Shown here: piece by piece, positions 50,938 through 59,515 of the stretch | Layout of the letters: every line of letters starts with the position of its first letter | Position numbering within the stretch: position 1 is the first letter of the stretch | Assembly: GCF_001661075.1 (NCBI RefSeq) | Contig: NZ_CP014870.1 | Location: forward strand, 1,880,501 to 1,944,500 | Length of the DNA stretch: 64,000 nt | From: Pseudomonas silesiensis | GTDB taxonomy: Bacteria; Pseudomonadota; Gammaproteobacteria; Pseudomonadales; Pseudomonadaceae | Direction: 5' to 3' | Notes under the pieces: generated by a model | Database searches by the model: none | Seen by the model: the letters and a program-made list of their open reading frames with translations, nothing else | What the model was told of the DNA's origin: nothing | Program-made: the position numbers and the translations under genes

Positions 50938-51251
50938 GTTAATCCGGTTAGATACGAAATACCTGTTAAATCGGCAGGTTACGACCTTCGATCCAGTTAC
51001 GTTTCAACGGGTTTTTATAACTCCCGATCATTTGGCGCTCAAAGACGTCAAGCGACCATCGGCGTGAGCTTGAAACGCCCCGCGGATGGGAGTACCGTCT
51101 GCGCCTTAGAAGGGCACCTCTGGTGTACCCGTGTGCAGGGCAAATGCCCGAAAACGGTGCGTCGGAGAGGCTAGAAAGCGAATCCAGTAGTGTGAGCCGG
51201 GCCACAACCCCTGCCTGCTACGCCAACCTAATTCTGGCGCCGTTTGCCCAC

Positions 51252-52433
51252 ATGCCAAAAACCAGTGCCACGCTGCTGATAATCGATGATGACGAAGTAG
51301 TGCGAGCGAGCCTCGCCGCCTACTTGGAAGACAGTGGTTTCAGCGTCTTGCAGGCCAGCAATGGCCAGCAAGGTCTTCAGGTATTCGAGCAAGACAAGCC
51401 CGACTTGGTCATCTGCGATCTGCGCATGCCGCAGATGGGCGGGCTCGAACTCATCCGCCAGGTCACCGAGCGGTCGCCACAGACCCCGGTCATCGTGGTG
51501 TCTGGCGCCGGCGTGATGAACGATGCGGTCGAGGCCCTGCGCCTGGGCGCGGCGGACTACCTGATCAAGCCTCTCGAAGATCTGGCCGTGCTCGAGCACT
51601 CCGTGCGCCGGGCCCTGGATCGCGCGCGCCTGCTGCTGGAAAACCAGCGCTACCGCGAGAAGCTGGAAAAGGCCAACCGTGAGCTCGAAGCCAGCCTGAA
51701 CCTGCTCCAGGAAGACCAGAATGCCGGTCGCCAGGTGCAGATGAACATGTTGCCGGTCAGTCCGTGGACCATCGACGAGTTCCAGTTTGCGCACCAGATC
51801 ATTCCGTCGCTGTACCTGTCGGGTGATTTCGTCGACTATTTTCGGGTCGATGAGCGCCGGGTCGCGTTCTACCTGGCGGACGTTTCCGGGCATGGCGCTT
51901 CTTCAGCCTTCGTGACCGTGCTGTTGAAGTTCATGACCACGCGCCTGCTGTTCGAGTCCAAGCGCAGCGGTACATTGCCGGAATTCAAGCCTTCAGAGGT
52001 CCTTGGTCATATCAACCGAGGCCTGATCAGTTGTAAGCTGGGTAAACACGTCACAATGGTCGGTGGAGTCATCGACGAGGAGACAGGTTTGTTGACCTAT
52101 AGCATCGGCGGTCATTTGCCGTTGCCTGTGTTGTACACGCCAGACAGTGTCAGTTATCTGGAAGGGCGCGGTCTGCCGGTAGGCCTCTTCAACGAAGCCA
52201 CCTACGAAGACCACGTGCTGGAGTTGCCGCCGACATTCAGCCTGACGCTGATGTCCGATGGCATCCTGGACCTTTTGCCAGAACCGACACTCAAAGAAAA
52301 AGAAGCGGCTTTGCCCCAACGGGTCAAGGCAGCGGGCGGCAGCCTGGATGGTCTGCGGCAGGTTTTTGGATTGGCCACGCTGGGGGAGATGCCGGATGAT
52401 ATCGCCCTGTTGGTGTTGAGCAGGAATCTTTGA
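51252..52433 (+). CDS. rssB: RssB-type response regulator with PP2C phosphatase-like output
   Basis: Adaptor/regulator of the RpoS pathway in Pseudomonas. 393 residues from ATG 51252 (MPKTSATLLIIDDDEVVRAS); no clear Shine-Dalgarno. Receiver domain 1-120 with acidic DDD, phospho-Asp in LVICDLRMPQMGG and LIKPLEDL. A coiled-coil linker (about 135-170) is followed by a PP2C/SpoIIE-like domain with FYLADVSGHGASSAF, YSIGGHLPLPVLY, LMSDGILD and DDIALLVL, metal-binding aspartates included. So, unlike the E. coli form, it may be an active phosphatase acting on its partner. The gene ends in the TGATGA overlap with rssC. Confidence 0.9.
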   Translation: MPKTSATLLIIDDDEVVRASLAAYLEDSGFSVLQASNGQQGLQVFEQDKPDLVICDLRMPQMGGLELIRQVTERSPQTPVIVVSGAGVMNDAVEALRLGAADYLIKPLEDLAVLEHSVRRALDRARLLLENQRYREKLEKANRELEASLNLLQEDQNAGRQVQMNMLPVSPWTIDEFQFAHQIIPSLYLSGDFVDYFRVDERRVAFYLADVSGHGASSAFVTVLLKFMTTRLLFESKRSGTLPEFKPSEVLGHINRGLISCKLGKHVTMVGGVIDEETGLLTYSIGGHLPLPVLYTPDSVSYLEGRGLPVGLFNEATYEDHVLELPPTFSLTLMSDGILDLLPEPTLKEKEAALPQRVKAAGGSLDGLRQVFGLATLGEMPDDIALLVLSRNL

Positions 52434-52915
52434 TGAGTACCGGTAGAATCCAGTTCGCCGAGCAGGACGGCACCTTCGTCCTCAAGTTCGTCGGTGAAGT
52501 TCGCCTGACCCTGTGTTCGGCGTTGGATGCGACTATTGAGCGGATCTTCACGTCGTTGAATTTCAACGCGATCGTGATCGATCTGACCGAAACCCGCAGC
52601 ATCGACAGCACCACCCTTGGCCTGCTGGCCAAATTGTCGATCCTGTCGCGGCAAAAGGTCGGCCTGCTGCCGACCGTCGTCACGACCCACGAAGACATCA
52701 CCCGGCTGCTGCAGTCCATGGGCTTCGAGCAGGTGTTCAACATCGTTGACCGCCCGATCCCGTGCCCTGAGTGCCTGACCGACCTGCCAGACCAGGACCA
52801 GTCCGAAGAAGTGGTGCGGATCAAAGTGCTCGAAGCGCACAAGATCCTCATGGGCCTGAACGACTCCAACCGGGAAGCCTTCCACGACCTGGTGAATGCG
52901 CTCGAGCGCCACTGA
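52433..52915 (+). CDS. rssC: STAS-domain anti-sigma antagonist RssC
   Basis: 160 residues, overlapping the rssB stop by one base (TGATGA), so translationally coupled. The N-terminal 100 residues form a STAS domain; the phosphorylatable Ser is in LTETRSIDSTTLGLLAKL. A C-terminal extension contains CPECLTDLPDQDQSEEVVRI and a helix. A likely substrate of the RssB phosphatase domain, forming a partner-switch module; this is inferred from pairing and from the known Pseudomonas rssB-rssC locus. Confidence 0.9.
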   Translation: MSTGRIQFAEQDGTFVLKFVGEVRLTLCSALDATIERIFTSLNFNAIVIDLTETRSIDSTTLGLLAKLSILSRQKVGLLPTVVTTHEDITRLLQSMGFEQVFNIVDRPIPCPECLTDLPDQDQSEEVVRIKVLEAHKILMGLNDSNREAFHDLVNALERH

Positions 52916-52937
52916 TCCCCAATCAATGGCCAGCCCC

Positions 52938-53015
52938 CCTTGTGGGAGCGAGACCGAACCAGTCACCACGTAGTTGAATATGCCGCCCCATCGCGGGCTT
53001 GCCCGCGAAGGCGCC
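52938..53015. repeat. REP remnants after rssC
   Basis: TTGTGGGAGCGAGACCGAAC at 52939 and ATCGCGGGCTTGCCCGCGAA near 52990, incomplete REP copies between convergent rssC and tal. Confidence 0.65.
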
Positions 53016-53069
53016 ATAACAAACACCACATCCCCCGCCGCGAAGCCACCCAACACCCAAATTCAACGC

Positions 53070-53102
53070 AAAAAAAAGGGCGAACCCAAGGTCCGCCCTT
53101 TC
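53070..53102 (-). terminator. Terminator of tal
   Basis: On the minus strand AAAGGGCGGACC / GGTTCGCCCTTT forms a stem followed by eight Ts, 20 bases after the tal stop. Confidence 0.9.
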
Positions 53103-53121
53103 TGCATTGCCCCGAACTAAA

Positions 53122-54048
53122 TCACAGCTTCGCCTGCAACAACGCCTCAAGCTTCTCCTGATCCCGGGCAAACTGACGAATACCCTCAGCCAGCTTCTCG
53201 GTCGCCATCGCATCCTCGTTGGACAACCAACGGAACTGCGCTTCATTCAGGCTCAAACGCGCCTCACCGGCATTGCCCGGCGCCAGCTTGCGCTCCAGCT
53301 TGCCGTTATCCGCCGCCAGCTTCTCCAGCAGTTCCGGGCTGATGGTCAAACGGTCACAACCGGCCAACTGCTCGATCTGGTTCAGATTACGGAAGCTCGC
53401 GCCCATCACCACAGTCTTGTAGTCATTGGCCTTGTAATAGTTGTAGATCCGCGTCACCGACTGCACACCTGGATCATCCGCACCGGTGTAGTCGTTGCCG
53501 TTGGCTTTTTTGTACCAGTCGTAGATACGGCCCACGAACGGCGAAATCAGGAACACCCCGGCATCGGCACAAGCGGCGGCCTGAGCGAAGGAGAACAGCA
53601 GGGTCAGGTTGGTCTGGATGCCTTCTTTTTCCAGTTGCTCGGCAGCGCGGATACCTTCCCAGGTGGACGCGATCTTGATCAGCACCCGGTCACGGCCGAT
53701 GCCGGCCTTGTCATACAGCTCGATCAGACGGTGCGCGCGCTTCAATACGGCGTCAGTGTCGAACGACAGCCGCGCATCCACCTCAGTGGAAATACGGCCC
53801 GGCACAACCTTCAAAATCTCTTGCCCTACCGCAACGCCAAACCGGTCGCTGGCCAGGCCTACATCGCCCTTGCAGTCGTGAACGCACGCATTCAGCAACT
53901 CGGCATAACCGGAAATGGCCGCCGCCTTGAGCAGCAACGAAGGGTTGGTGGTAGCGTCCACGGGTTTAACGCGAGCGATAGCTTCGAAGTCGCCGGTGTC
54001 GGCAACCACGGTGGTCATTTGTTTGAGTTGATCCAGCTTGGAAGTCAT
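53122..54048 (-). CDS. tal: Transaldolase (type 1)
   Basis: Transfers dihydroxyacetone units in the non-oxidative pentose phosphate pathway. 308 residues from ATG 54046-54048 ([21 protein letters not shown]). The Schiff-base Lys is in [11 protein letters not shown] (near 132); [11 protein letters not shown] and [19 protein letters not shown] are typical. A long upstream frame is rejected. Monocistronic, with its own terminator; the 178-base gap to dusA holds no recognised feature. Confidence 0.96.
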   Translation of the reverse strand: MTSKLDQLKQMTTVVADTGDFEAIARVKPVDATTNPSLLLKAAAISGYAELLNACVHDCKGDVGLASDRFGVAVGQEILKVVPGRISTEVDARLSFDTDAVLKRAHRLIELYDKAGIGRDRVLIKIASTWEGIRAAEQLEKEGIQTNLTLLFSFAQAAACADAGVFLISPFVGRIYDWYKKANGNDYTGADDPGVQSVTRIYNYYKANDYKTVVMGASFRNLNQIEQLAGCDRLTISPELLEKLAADNGKLERKLAPGNAGEARLSLNEAQFRWLSNEDAMATEKLAEGIRQFARDQEKLEALLQAKL

Positions 54049-54226
54049 GGGCGTGCTCTGTCCTATGGGTCTGTTGACATTACCCGAGCGCTGACAGCCA
54101 CTCAAGGGCGCGTGCGTGTATCGATGGCCCCAGCGGCAACAACCTGAAAACGGGTGTTTGAAAGGCGGGGCGCGGTATCGATAGGTACGATGCCAAATCC
54201 GGGCACAGGTTCAACCGGGGCGACCG

Positions 54227-55213
54227 TTAACGCCCCTCCAACAACTCCGCCGCCTGATCCAGCAACACCAAAGGCTCTTTCGCCTTATGAATATCCACCG
54301 ACAACAACTGCCGAAACTTGCGTGCCCCCGGAAACCCGGTGCCCAGCCCCAACACATGCCTAGTGATGTGGTGCATCGAACCACCCGCATCGATATGCGC
54401 CGCGATATAAGGCCGCAATTGCGCCAGCGCCTCGGCCCGGCTGATCACCGGCGCCGTGCTGCCGAACAGCTGCTGATCCACCTCGGCCATCACATAAGGG
54501 TTGTGATAAGCCTCACGACCCAGCATCACACCATCAAACGTCTGCAAGTGCTCGCGACAAGCCTCCAGCGTCTTGATCCCGCCATTGAGAATGATCTCCA
54601 GCTCCGGAAAATCCGTCTTCAACCGCGCCGCCACGTCATACCGCAGGGGCGGAATGTCGCGGTTCTCCTTCGGCGACAACCCCTCCAGAATCGCAATCCG
54701 CGCATGCACCGTAAAACTCGTGCACCCGGCATCCCGCACCGTGCCGACGAAATCGCACAACTGCTCGTAACTGTCCCGGCCATTGATCCCGATCCGGTGT
54801 TTCACCGTCACCGGGATCGACACCGCATCACGCATCGCCTTCACACAATCGGCCACCAACTGCGGATGCCCCATAAGGCAGGCGCCGATCATATTATTCT
54901 GCACCCGATCACTCGGGCAGCCGACATTCAGATTCACCTCGTCGTAACCATGGTCCTGCGCCATGCGCGCGCACATGGCCAAGTCCAGCGGCACACTGCC
55001 ACCGAGTTGCAGGGCGAGAGGGTGTTCGGCTTCGTTGTGGCGCAGGAAGCGCTCGTGATCGCCGTTGAGCAGCGCGCCGGTGGTGACCATCTCGGTGTAG
55101 AGGAGGGCGTGCTTGGAGAGCAGGCGCAAGAAGAAGCGGCAGTGGCGGTCGGTCCAATCCATCATCGGTGCGACGGAGAAGCGGCGGGCGAGCAGGGCGG
55201 TTTTTAAGGACAT
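54227..55213 (-). CDS. dusA: tRNA-dihydrouridine(20/20a) synthase DusA
   Basis: FMN enzyme that reduces U20/U20a in the tRNA D-loop. 328 residues from ATG 55211-55213 (MSLKTALLARRFSVAPMMDW). APMMDWTDRHCR and LLYTEMVTTGALL are DusA hallmarks; NLNVGCPSDRV, NMIGACLMGHPQLV with the catalytic Cys, and VKHRIGIN follow, with a helical RNA-binding C-terminus (QLRPYIAAHIDAGG). The in-frame extension to 55435 overlaps the higB region and is rejected. Divergent from higBA. Confidence 0.95.
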   Translation of the reverse strand: MSLKTALLARRFSVAPMMDWTDRHCRFFLRLLSKHALLYTEMVTTGALLNGDHERFLRHNEAEHPLALQLGGSVPLDLAMCARMAQDHGYDEVNLNVGCPSDRVQNNMIGACLMGHPQLVADCVKAMRDAVSIPVTVKHRIGINGRDSYEQLCDFVGTVRDAGCTSFTVHARIAILEGLSPKENRDIPPLRYDVAARLKTDFPELEIILNGGIKTLEACREHLQTFDGVMLGREAYHNPYVMAEVDQQLFGSTAPVISRAEALAQLRPYIAAHIDAGGSMHHITRHVLGLGTGFPGARKFRQLLSVDIHKAKEPLVLLDQAAELLEGR

Positions 55214-55331
55214 TGGGGATCTGAATCGGAGAGGCGAAAGGTCGCAGTTTATCAGGGATGCGTAGGTGGTGTTGGGGATAGGGATGCCGTTCAAGTGTGG
55301 TGTGTTCTTTGGGCCTGAATCAGCTGGCTGA

Positions 55332-55368
55332 ATATCTGTTTGACAGATATCTGTATTCGAGATAATTT
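55332..55368 (+). promoter_or_regulatory. higBA promoter with nested operator repeats
   Basis: -35 TTGACA (55340) and -10 TAATTT (55363) are 17 bases apart. A perfect palindrome ATATCTGT-TTG-ACAGATAT (55332-55350) surrounds the -35. A second, imperfect copy begins at 55347 (ATATCTGT-ATT-CGAGATAA) and covers the -10. The layout suits an antitoxin-bound autoregulated promoter. Confidence 0.85.
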
Positions 55369-55397
55369 TGCTCGCATGGAAGAACGCCGGAGAAGGT

Positions 55398-55751
55398 ATG
55401 CGGGTAATAGCGAAAGCGGCGGTCACGCAAGCCATGCAGAAATACAGTCAGTGGCACGCAGCGCTGAGTCTATGGCTAACGACGTTTGATAAGCCAGGCC
55501 TGCGCTTCGAGTCGTTTGAGCAGACTCGAAACCTTTGGTCCGCCACGTCTGGATGGAACGTTGATCGAGTCCCTCGCTCAAAACTTCGGGAGTCGAGCAG
55601 GAAGGGGCCCCTTGATATTTATATTTTTGATATCAAGAAGAATGAGTGCCGGATTATTTGTTGGATAAATACGATGAATGGCACCATTTATATTAAAAAC
55701 ATCCTGCCTCACGCCGGATACGACAAGTGGTGTAAAAGTGAGGTCGAGTAG
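55398..55751 (+). CDS. higB: HigB-family mRNA interferase toxin
   Basis: 117 residues from ATG 55398 (MRVIAKAAVTQAMQKYSQWH), chosen because GGAGAAGG lies just before; a longer frame to 55368 is less likely. The family pattern is visible: N-terminal RVIAK...A..KY helices, a basic stretch (RVPRSKLRESSRKG), DIYIFDIKKNECRIICWIN, and the C-terminal IYIKNILPHAGYDKWCK, in which His, Tyr, Asp and Lys are the conserved HigB end. It should cut mRNA on the ribosome. Toxin-first order, 50 bases before the antitoxin, as in hig loci. Locally AT-rich against its neighbours, suggesting transfer. Confidence 0.82.
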   Translation: MRVIAKAAVTQAMQKYSQWHAALSLWLTTFDKPGLRFESFEQTRNLWSATSGWNVDRVPRSKLRESSRKGPLDIYIFDIKKNECRIICWINTMNGTIYIKNILPHAGYDKWCKSEVE

Positions 55752-55801
55752 TTCTGATTGGATGATCTACTTTTATGTACTGAAAAAATACAGGTGATAA
55801 A

Positions 55802-56275
55802 ATGAAGCGTGATAAAATCGAAGCCACTGGACTAGATGCCTTCATAGCTAATATTTCACCGATGCTTGATGGTCTTAGCGATCAGATGGCGACCATGTCC
55901 CGGTTATTGTCTGCCTGTCATGAAAAAATCAAGGATGATAAAGACTTACAGGGGCGCATGGCGCTAATCGATGAGCTTTACTCTCATGCTGATAGTGAAG
56001 GGCATGTAGCAGCACGCTTCGCGGAGTTGGTGGCTGATCGTGTTTATGAGTACGAGACTGAGACGGTTTTGATCCCTTACTCCTCTCAATCGGAAGCGTT
56101 GGCGTTTCTTATTGCCGATAGGGGAGTTAAACAAAAGGACTTGTCCGAAATTGCTTCTCAAAGTGCCATTTCAGAAATGCTGAACAATAAAAGAAAAATG
56201 ACTGTTTCTCAGATAAAAGGCTTTTCTGATTACTTTAAGGTTCCTGTCGAGTTTTTTATGCACGGTGTAGTTTGA
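55802..56275 (+). CDS. higA: HigA-family HTH antitoxin
   Basis: 157 residues from MKRDKIEATGLDAFIANISP. The N-terminal ~85 residues are helical and should bind the toxin. The C-terminal helix-turn-helix (ALAFLIADRGVKQKDLSEIA, then ISEMLNNKRKMTVSQIKGFS) matches E. coli HigA, whose end reads VSRVLSGKRKLTLEHAKKL. The DNA-binding part explains the palindromes at 55332-55364. Low-GC codon use (AATAAAAGAAAAATG) contrasts with the flanking genes. It is followed by a terminator. Confidence 0.82.
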   Translation: MKRDKIEATGLDAFIANISPMLDGLSDQMATMSRLLSACHEKIKDDKDLQGRMALIDELYSHADSEGHVAARFAELVADRVYEYETETVLIPYSSQSEALAFLIADRGVKQKDLSEIASQSAISEMLNNKRKMTVSQIKGFSDYFKVPVEFFMHGVV

Positions 56276-56300
56276 TCACTATTTTTTAGCGATCCAGTGA

Positions 56301-56335
56301 AAAAGGCGCGCTCCGGAGGGCGCGCCTTGCTTTAT
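56301..56335. terminator. Terminator between higA and the DUF2628 gene
   Basis: Nine-base perfect stem AAGGCGCGC / GCGCGCCTT with loop TCCGGAGG, A-rich before and TGCTTTAT after. It serves the convergent genes on both sides. Confidence 0.85.
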
Positions 56336-56368
56336 CCCGGCAGGATACATTTCGATCCCGCAAGTCCT

Positions 56369-56794
56369 TCAGACTATCTTCAACCCTTCAAACGGGTTCC
56401 ACCCCTGCGAGCCTTTTTCCTGTTTCAGGTAATACGCATAGTTGGCGCTCAACCCATACATCAGTGCAAAGACGACGTTCAGGCCGCTGCCCAAGGCGTA
56501 GGGCAATTCACGGCCCAGGATTGTGAAGATCAACGACAGGCTGAAGCTGACGACGACGATGATCGCTATCAGCGCCAGGTTCTTTTTCCACAGGCCAAGC
56601 ACGAAAAGATAAACCGGGCCGAAGAAAATCGCGATGAAGTTCATATTGATCAGCATGCGCTTGCGGGTCGTTAGCTGCTTGAGCGCGGAGCTGAAGGTGG
56701 GGTTTTTGGGGCTGCCGTGCTGATTGAAAAAAGCGAATCGCTCTTTCCATTTCGGGCTGGCATCGTGGTTTTGCAATTCGTCCGTGCTGCTCAT
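56369..56794 (-). CDS. DUF2628 inner-membrane protein
   Basis: 141 residues from ATG 56792-56794 (MSSTDELQNHDASPKWKERF) with AAAGGACAG before it. A ~55-residue soluble N-terminus (FFNQHGSPKNPTFSSALKQL) is followed by two or three membrane helices (MNFIAIFFGPVYLFVLGLW, LALIAIIVVVSFSLSLIFTI, and YALGSGLNVVFALMYGLSAN). The conserved FFGPVYLFVLGLWKK identifies DUF2628. Function unknown. The upstream frame to 56908 lacks a ribosome site. Confidence 0.8.
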   Translation of the reverse strand: MSSTDELQNHDASPKWKERFAFFNQHGSPKNPTFSSALKQLTTRKRMLINMNFIAIFFGPVYLFVLGLWKKNLALIAIIVVVSFSLSLIFTILGRELPYALGSGLNVVFALMYGLSANYAYYLKQEKGSQGWNPFEGLKIV

Positions 56795-57148
56795 GTTCTG
56801 TCCTTTTTTTGGGGCGCTGCTCGGTCGAGACATCGACCAGCTTTTTGCAGGCTGCAGGTCAGTGACCAATGTGGCGACTTGAGTCTCGGGCAGCGCAGGA
56901 ATTTTCACAAGCCATTATGTTCAGCCCCGATGAAGCTTGGAATCAGAAGGGGGACGCATGAAATAAATCTGTCGCCGTTTCCGCACAATCAGAGCGCAAA
57001 ACCTGCCAGCCATTGGTGATGGTGCTGCTTTGACGTCGACTGCCTGGCAACAATGGATCGCCGACCGTCACCAACAGCGCAAATAAGCGTGAATTGTTAA
57101 CGGCGGCCTGCTATTACCCTGTAACCACCTGAACGAAGGAGCGCTGAC

Positions 57149-57556
57149 ATGTCGACCACCAAGAAGCTGGCCCTGATGATCGCTGCGCTGTACTTCTCGA
57201 GCTTTGCCCAGGCCCGCGAGCTTGAGGTTGCCACGGGCGGCGCGACCGTGACCATCAATGGCATTACCTACACCGGGAAAAACATCAGCGTTGACGGCAA
57301 CCGGGTGGTGGTCGATGGCGTCGAGCAGGCTGTGCCAGTGACAGGTCCGGTCAGCGTCGTCGTGAACGGTAACCCCGCCTCGGTTGAAACGGCCGCTGGC
57401 AGGGTTCAGGTCACCGGCAATGTCGGCAGCGTCCGCACCATGAGCGGCCATGTCGACAGTGGTGATATCAATGGCGATGTCACCACCATGTCGGGCGATG
57501 TGAGTTGCAAGGTTCATACGGGCGACACTAAAACAGTCTCCGGCAACATCAGGTAA
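57149..57556 (+). CDS. Secreted beta-repeat protein, function unknown
   Basis: 135 residues with a signal peptide (KKLALMIAALYFSSFAQA, cut before RELEVATGG) and no membrane segment in the mature part. The mature chain is Gly/Val/Thr-rich with short repeating strands (TVTINGITYTGKNISVDGNR). It ends in three similar turns, VRTMSGHVDSGDINGDV, VTTMSGDVSCKVHTGDT and KTVSGNIR, suggesting a small beta-helix or stacked-strand domain like the DUF4097/head-GIN adhesin-type folds. GAAGGAGCG precedes the ATG. It stands alone. The 354-base gap before it (56795-57148) holds no recognised site. Confidence 0.65.
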   Translation: MSTTKKLALMIAALYFSSFAQARELEVATGGATVTINGITYTGKNISVDGNRVVVDGVEQAVPVTGPVSVVVNGNPASVETAAGRVQVTGNVGSVRTMSGHVDSGDINGDVTTMSGDVSCKVHTGDTKTVSGNIR

Positions 57557-57629
57557 TCAGCGCCGATGGCCGATAGTCCTGGAGATGTTCCCGGGTGGCA
57601 CCTGTGTCCAGGTGCCTTGAACCCTGCAG

Positions 57630-58652
57630 TTACAGCCAGGCTTTGATTTGCGTGCAAACCGCTTGAGTTGAAATACCGTAGCGATCATGGAGTGTTGGCA
57701 GCGCGCCGGCATCGAGGAAGGCGTCCGGTAAGGCTATTTGCCTGAAAGTAGGTGTTACGCCGTTCCGCAGCAGGACCGTGGCAACCGCCTCACCCAGTCC
57801 ACCGATGATGGAGCTGTTTTCCGCGGTAATGACCAGTCGACCGGGTTTTCTGGCTTCAGCCAGAATGGTTTGTTCATCCAGGGGCTTGATCGTCGGTACA
57901 TGTAGCACGGCCACATCAACGCCATCAGCTTGAAGTTCTTTGGCCGCTTCCAACGCGCGCATCGTCATTAAACCGGTGGAGATGATTAAAACATCATTGC
58001 CGGTACGCAGGGTTTTGGCTTTGCCGATCTCGAATTTGTAGCCGTATTCGTCCAGCACCAGCGGCACATTTCCGCGTAGCAGACGCATGTAGACGGGCCC
58101 TTGGTGAGCGGCGATGGCAGGCACTGCCTGTTCGATCTCGAGCGCGTCGCACGGGTCGACGATCATCAGGTTGGGCATGGCACGGAAGATCGCCAGGTCG
58201 TCCGTGGCCTGGTGGCTTGGGCCGTAACCGGTGGTGAGACCGGGCAAGCCGCAGACGATTTTGACGTTGAGGTTTTCCTCGGCAATCGCCATGCAGATGA
58301 AGTCATAGGCGCGGCGGGAGGCGAATACGGCATAGGTCGTGGCGAAGGGTACGAAGCCTTCCCGGGCCATCCCCGCTGCCGCGCTCATCAACAACTGCTC
58401 GGCCATGCCCATTTGATAGAAACGATCTGGGTGGGCCTTGGCGAAAATGTGCAGGTCGGTGTACTTGGACAAGTCGGCGGACATGCCCACGATGTCTGAA
58501 CGCTGATCCGCCAGCGCGGCTAACGCATGGCCAAAAGGTGCTGAGCGGGTGGCCTGGCCTTCAGAGGCAATCGACGCGATCATCGCCGAGGTGGTCAGGC
58601 GTTTTTTAGGCGGCTCGATCATTGAAGTCGGGGTATTGGTTGCGTTGTTCAT
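57630..58652 (-). CDS. Transketolase, C-terminal subunit (split enzyme)
   Basis: 340 residues holding the pyrimidine-binding and C-terminal domains. The catalytic Glu is in YQMGMAEQLLMSAAAGMA, and FATTYAVFASRRAYDFICM and GLTTGYGPSHQATDDLAIF are typical transketolase segments. The family end domain follows (IISTGLMTMRALEAAKEL). Its start overlaps the N-terminal subunit gene by 4 bases, so both are made together and should form one ThDP enzyme. The ketose substrate is unknown; it could be a pentose, apulose-like or other non-standard sugar phosphate. Last gene of the minus-strand operon. Confidence 0.88.
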   Translation of the reverse strand: MNNATNTPTSMIEPPKKRLTTSAMIASIASEGQATRSAPFGHALAALADQRSDIVGMSADLSKYTDLHIFAKAHPDRFYQMGMAEQLLMSAAAGMAREGFVPFATTYAVFASRRAYDFICMAIAEENLNVKIVCGLPGLTTGYGPSHQATDDLAIFRAMPNLMIVDPCDALEIEQAVPAIAAHQGPVYMRLLRGNVPLVLDEYGYKFEIGKAKTLRTGNDVLIISTGLMTMRALEAAKELQADGVDVAVLHVPTIKPLDEQTILAEARKPGRLVITAENSSIIGGLGEAVATVLLRNGVTPTFRQIALPDAFLDAGALPTLHDRYGISTQAVCTQIKAWL

Positions 58653-59497
58653 TGGTTTTTTCCTTCTTCAAGATTGCTCAGTGCCAGATCCCATTCGTGC
58701 TCTTCCACACGGATGAAGTGGGTCTTCTCGCGGTTTTCCAGGAAGGGCACGCCTTTACCCATTTTGGTGTCGCAGATGATGACTCGCGGTTGCGTGCCGG
58801 GATGGTTGCGCGCGGCATCGAATGCGGCGACCAGTGCCTCCAGGTCATTGCCATCGACCCGTTGGGTGAACCAGCCAAATGCCTGCCAGCGATCAACGAT
58901 CGGTTCGAACGAGAGGATTTCGCTGGAGTAGCCATCGGCTTGCTGGTTGTTGACATCGACTATGGCAATCAGGTTGTCGAGCTTCCAGTGCGAGGCCGAC
59001 ATCACCGCTTCCCAGGTCGAGCCTTCATTCAGTTCGCCGTCCGACAGCAAGTTGTAGACGAAGGAAGACGAACCTTTGCGCTTGAGGCCCAGGCAGGCCC
59101 CGACCGCGATGCCCAGGCCCTGACCCAGCGAACCGCCGGTGATTTCCATGCCTGGGGTGTAGGTCGCCATGCCCGACATCGGCAGCCGGCTGTCATCCGA
59201 TCCGTAGGTTTGCAGCTCATCGAGCGGGATGATTTCGGCTTCGATCAATGCGGCGTACAGCGCAATCGCGTAGTGACCGATGGAGAGGTAGAAGCGGTCT
59301 CGCTCCTCCCACTGCGGGTTTTCCGGCCGATAGTTCAGGGCGTGAAAGTAAGACACTGCCAGCAGGTCGGCGGCACCGAGGGCCTGGCCGACATAGCCCT
59401 GGCCCTGGACTTGACCCATTTGCAGCGCGTGCCGACGAATATTGTGGGCGCGCTGCACCAGGGTTTTGGATGACGCGTATGAAGGATGGGTAGTCAT
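58649..59497 (-). CDS. Transketolase, N-terminal subunit (split enzyme)
   Basis: 282 residues with the diphosphate-binding domain: the ThDP motif reads LLSDGELNEGSTWEA...IAIVDVNN, with Ser in place of the first Gly of GDG. GSLGQGLGIAVGACLGLK and the invariant His in YLSIGHYAIALYAAL are present. Its start follows the MFS gene by 18 bases. Split transketolases of this size occur in specialised sugar pathways as well as in central metabolism of some bacteria; a housekeeping full-length tkt is not in this window. Confidence 0.88.
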   Translation of the reverse strand: MTTHPSYASSKTLVQRAHNIRRHALQMGQVQGQGYVGQALGAADLLAVSYFHALNYRPENPQWEERDRFYLSIGHYAIALYAALIEAEIIPLDELQTYGSDDSRLPMSGMATYTPGMEITGGSLGQGLGIAVGACLGLKRKGSSSFVYNLLSDGELNEGSTWEAVMSASHWKLDNLIAIVDVNNQQADGYSSEILSFEPIVDRWQAFGWFTQRVDGNDLEALVAAFDAARNHPGTQPRVIICDTKMGKGVPFLENREKTHFIRVEEHEWDLALSNLEEGKNQ

Positions 59498-59515
59498 GCT
59501 AAAAACTCCGTTAAA

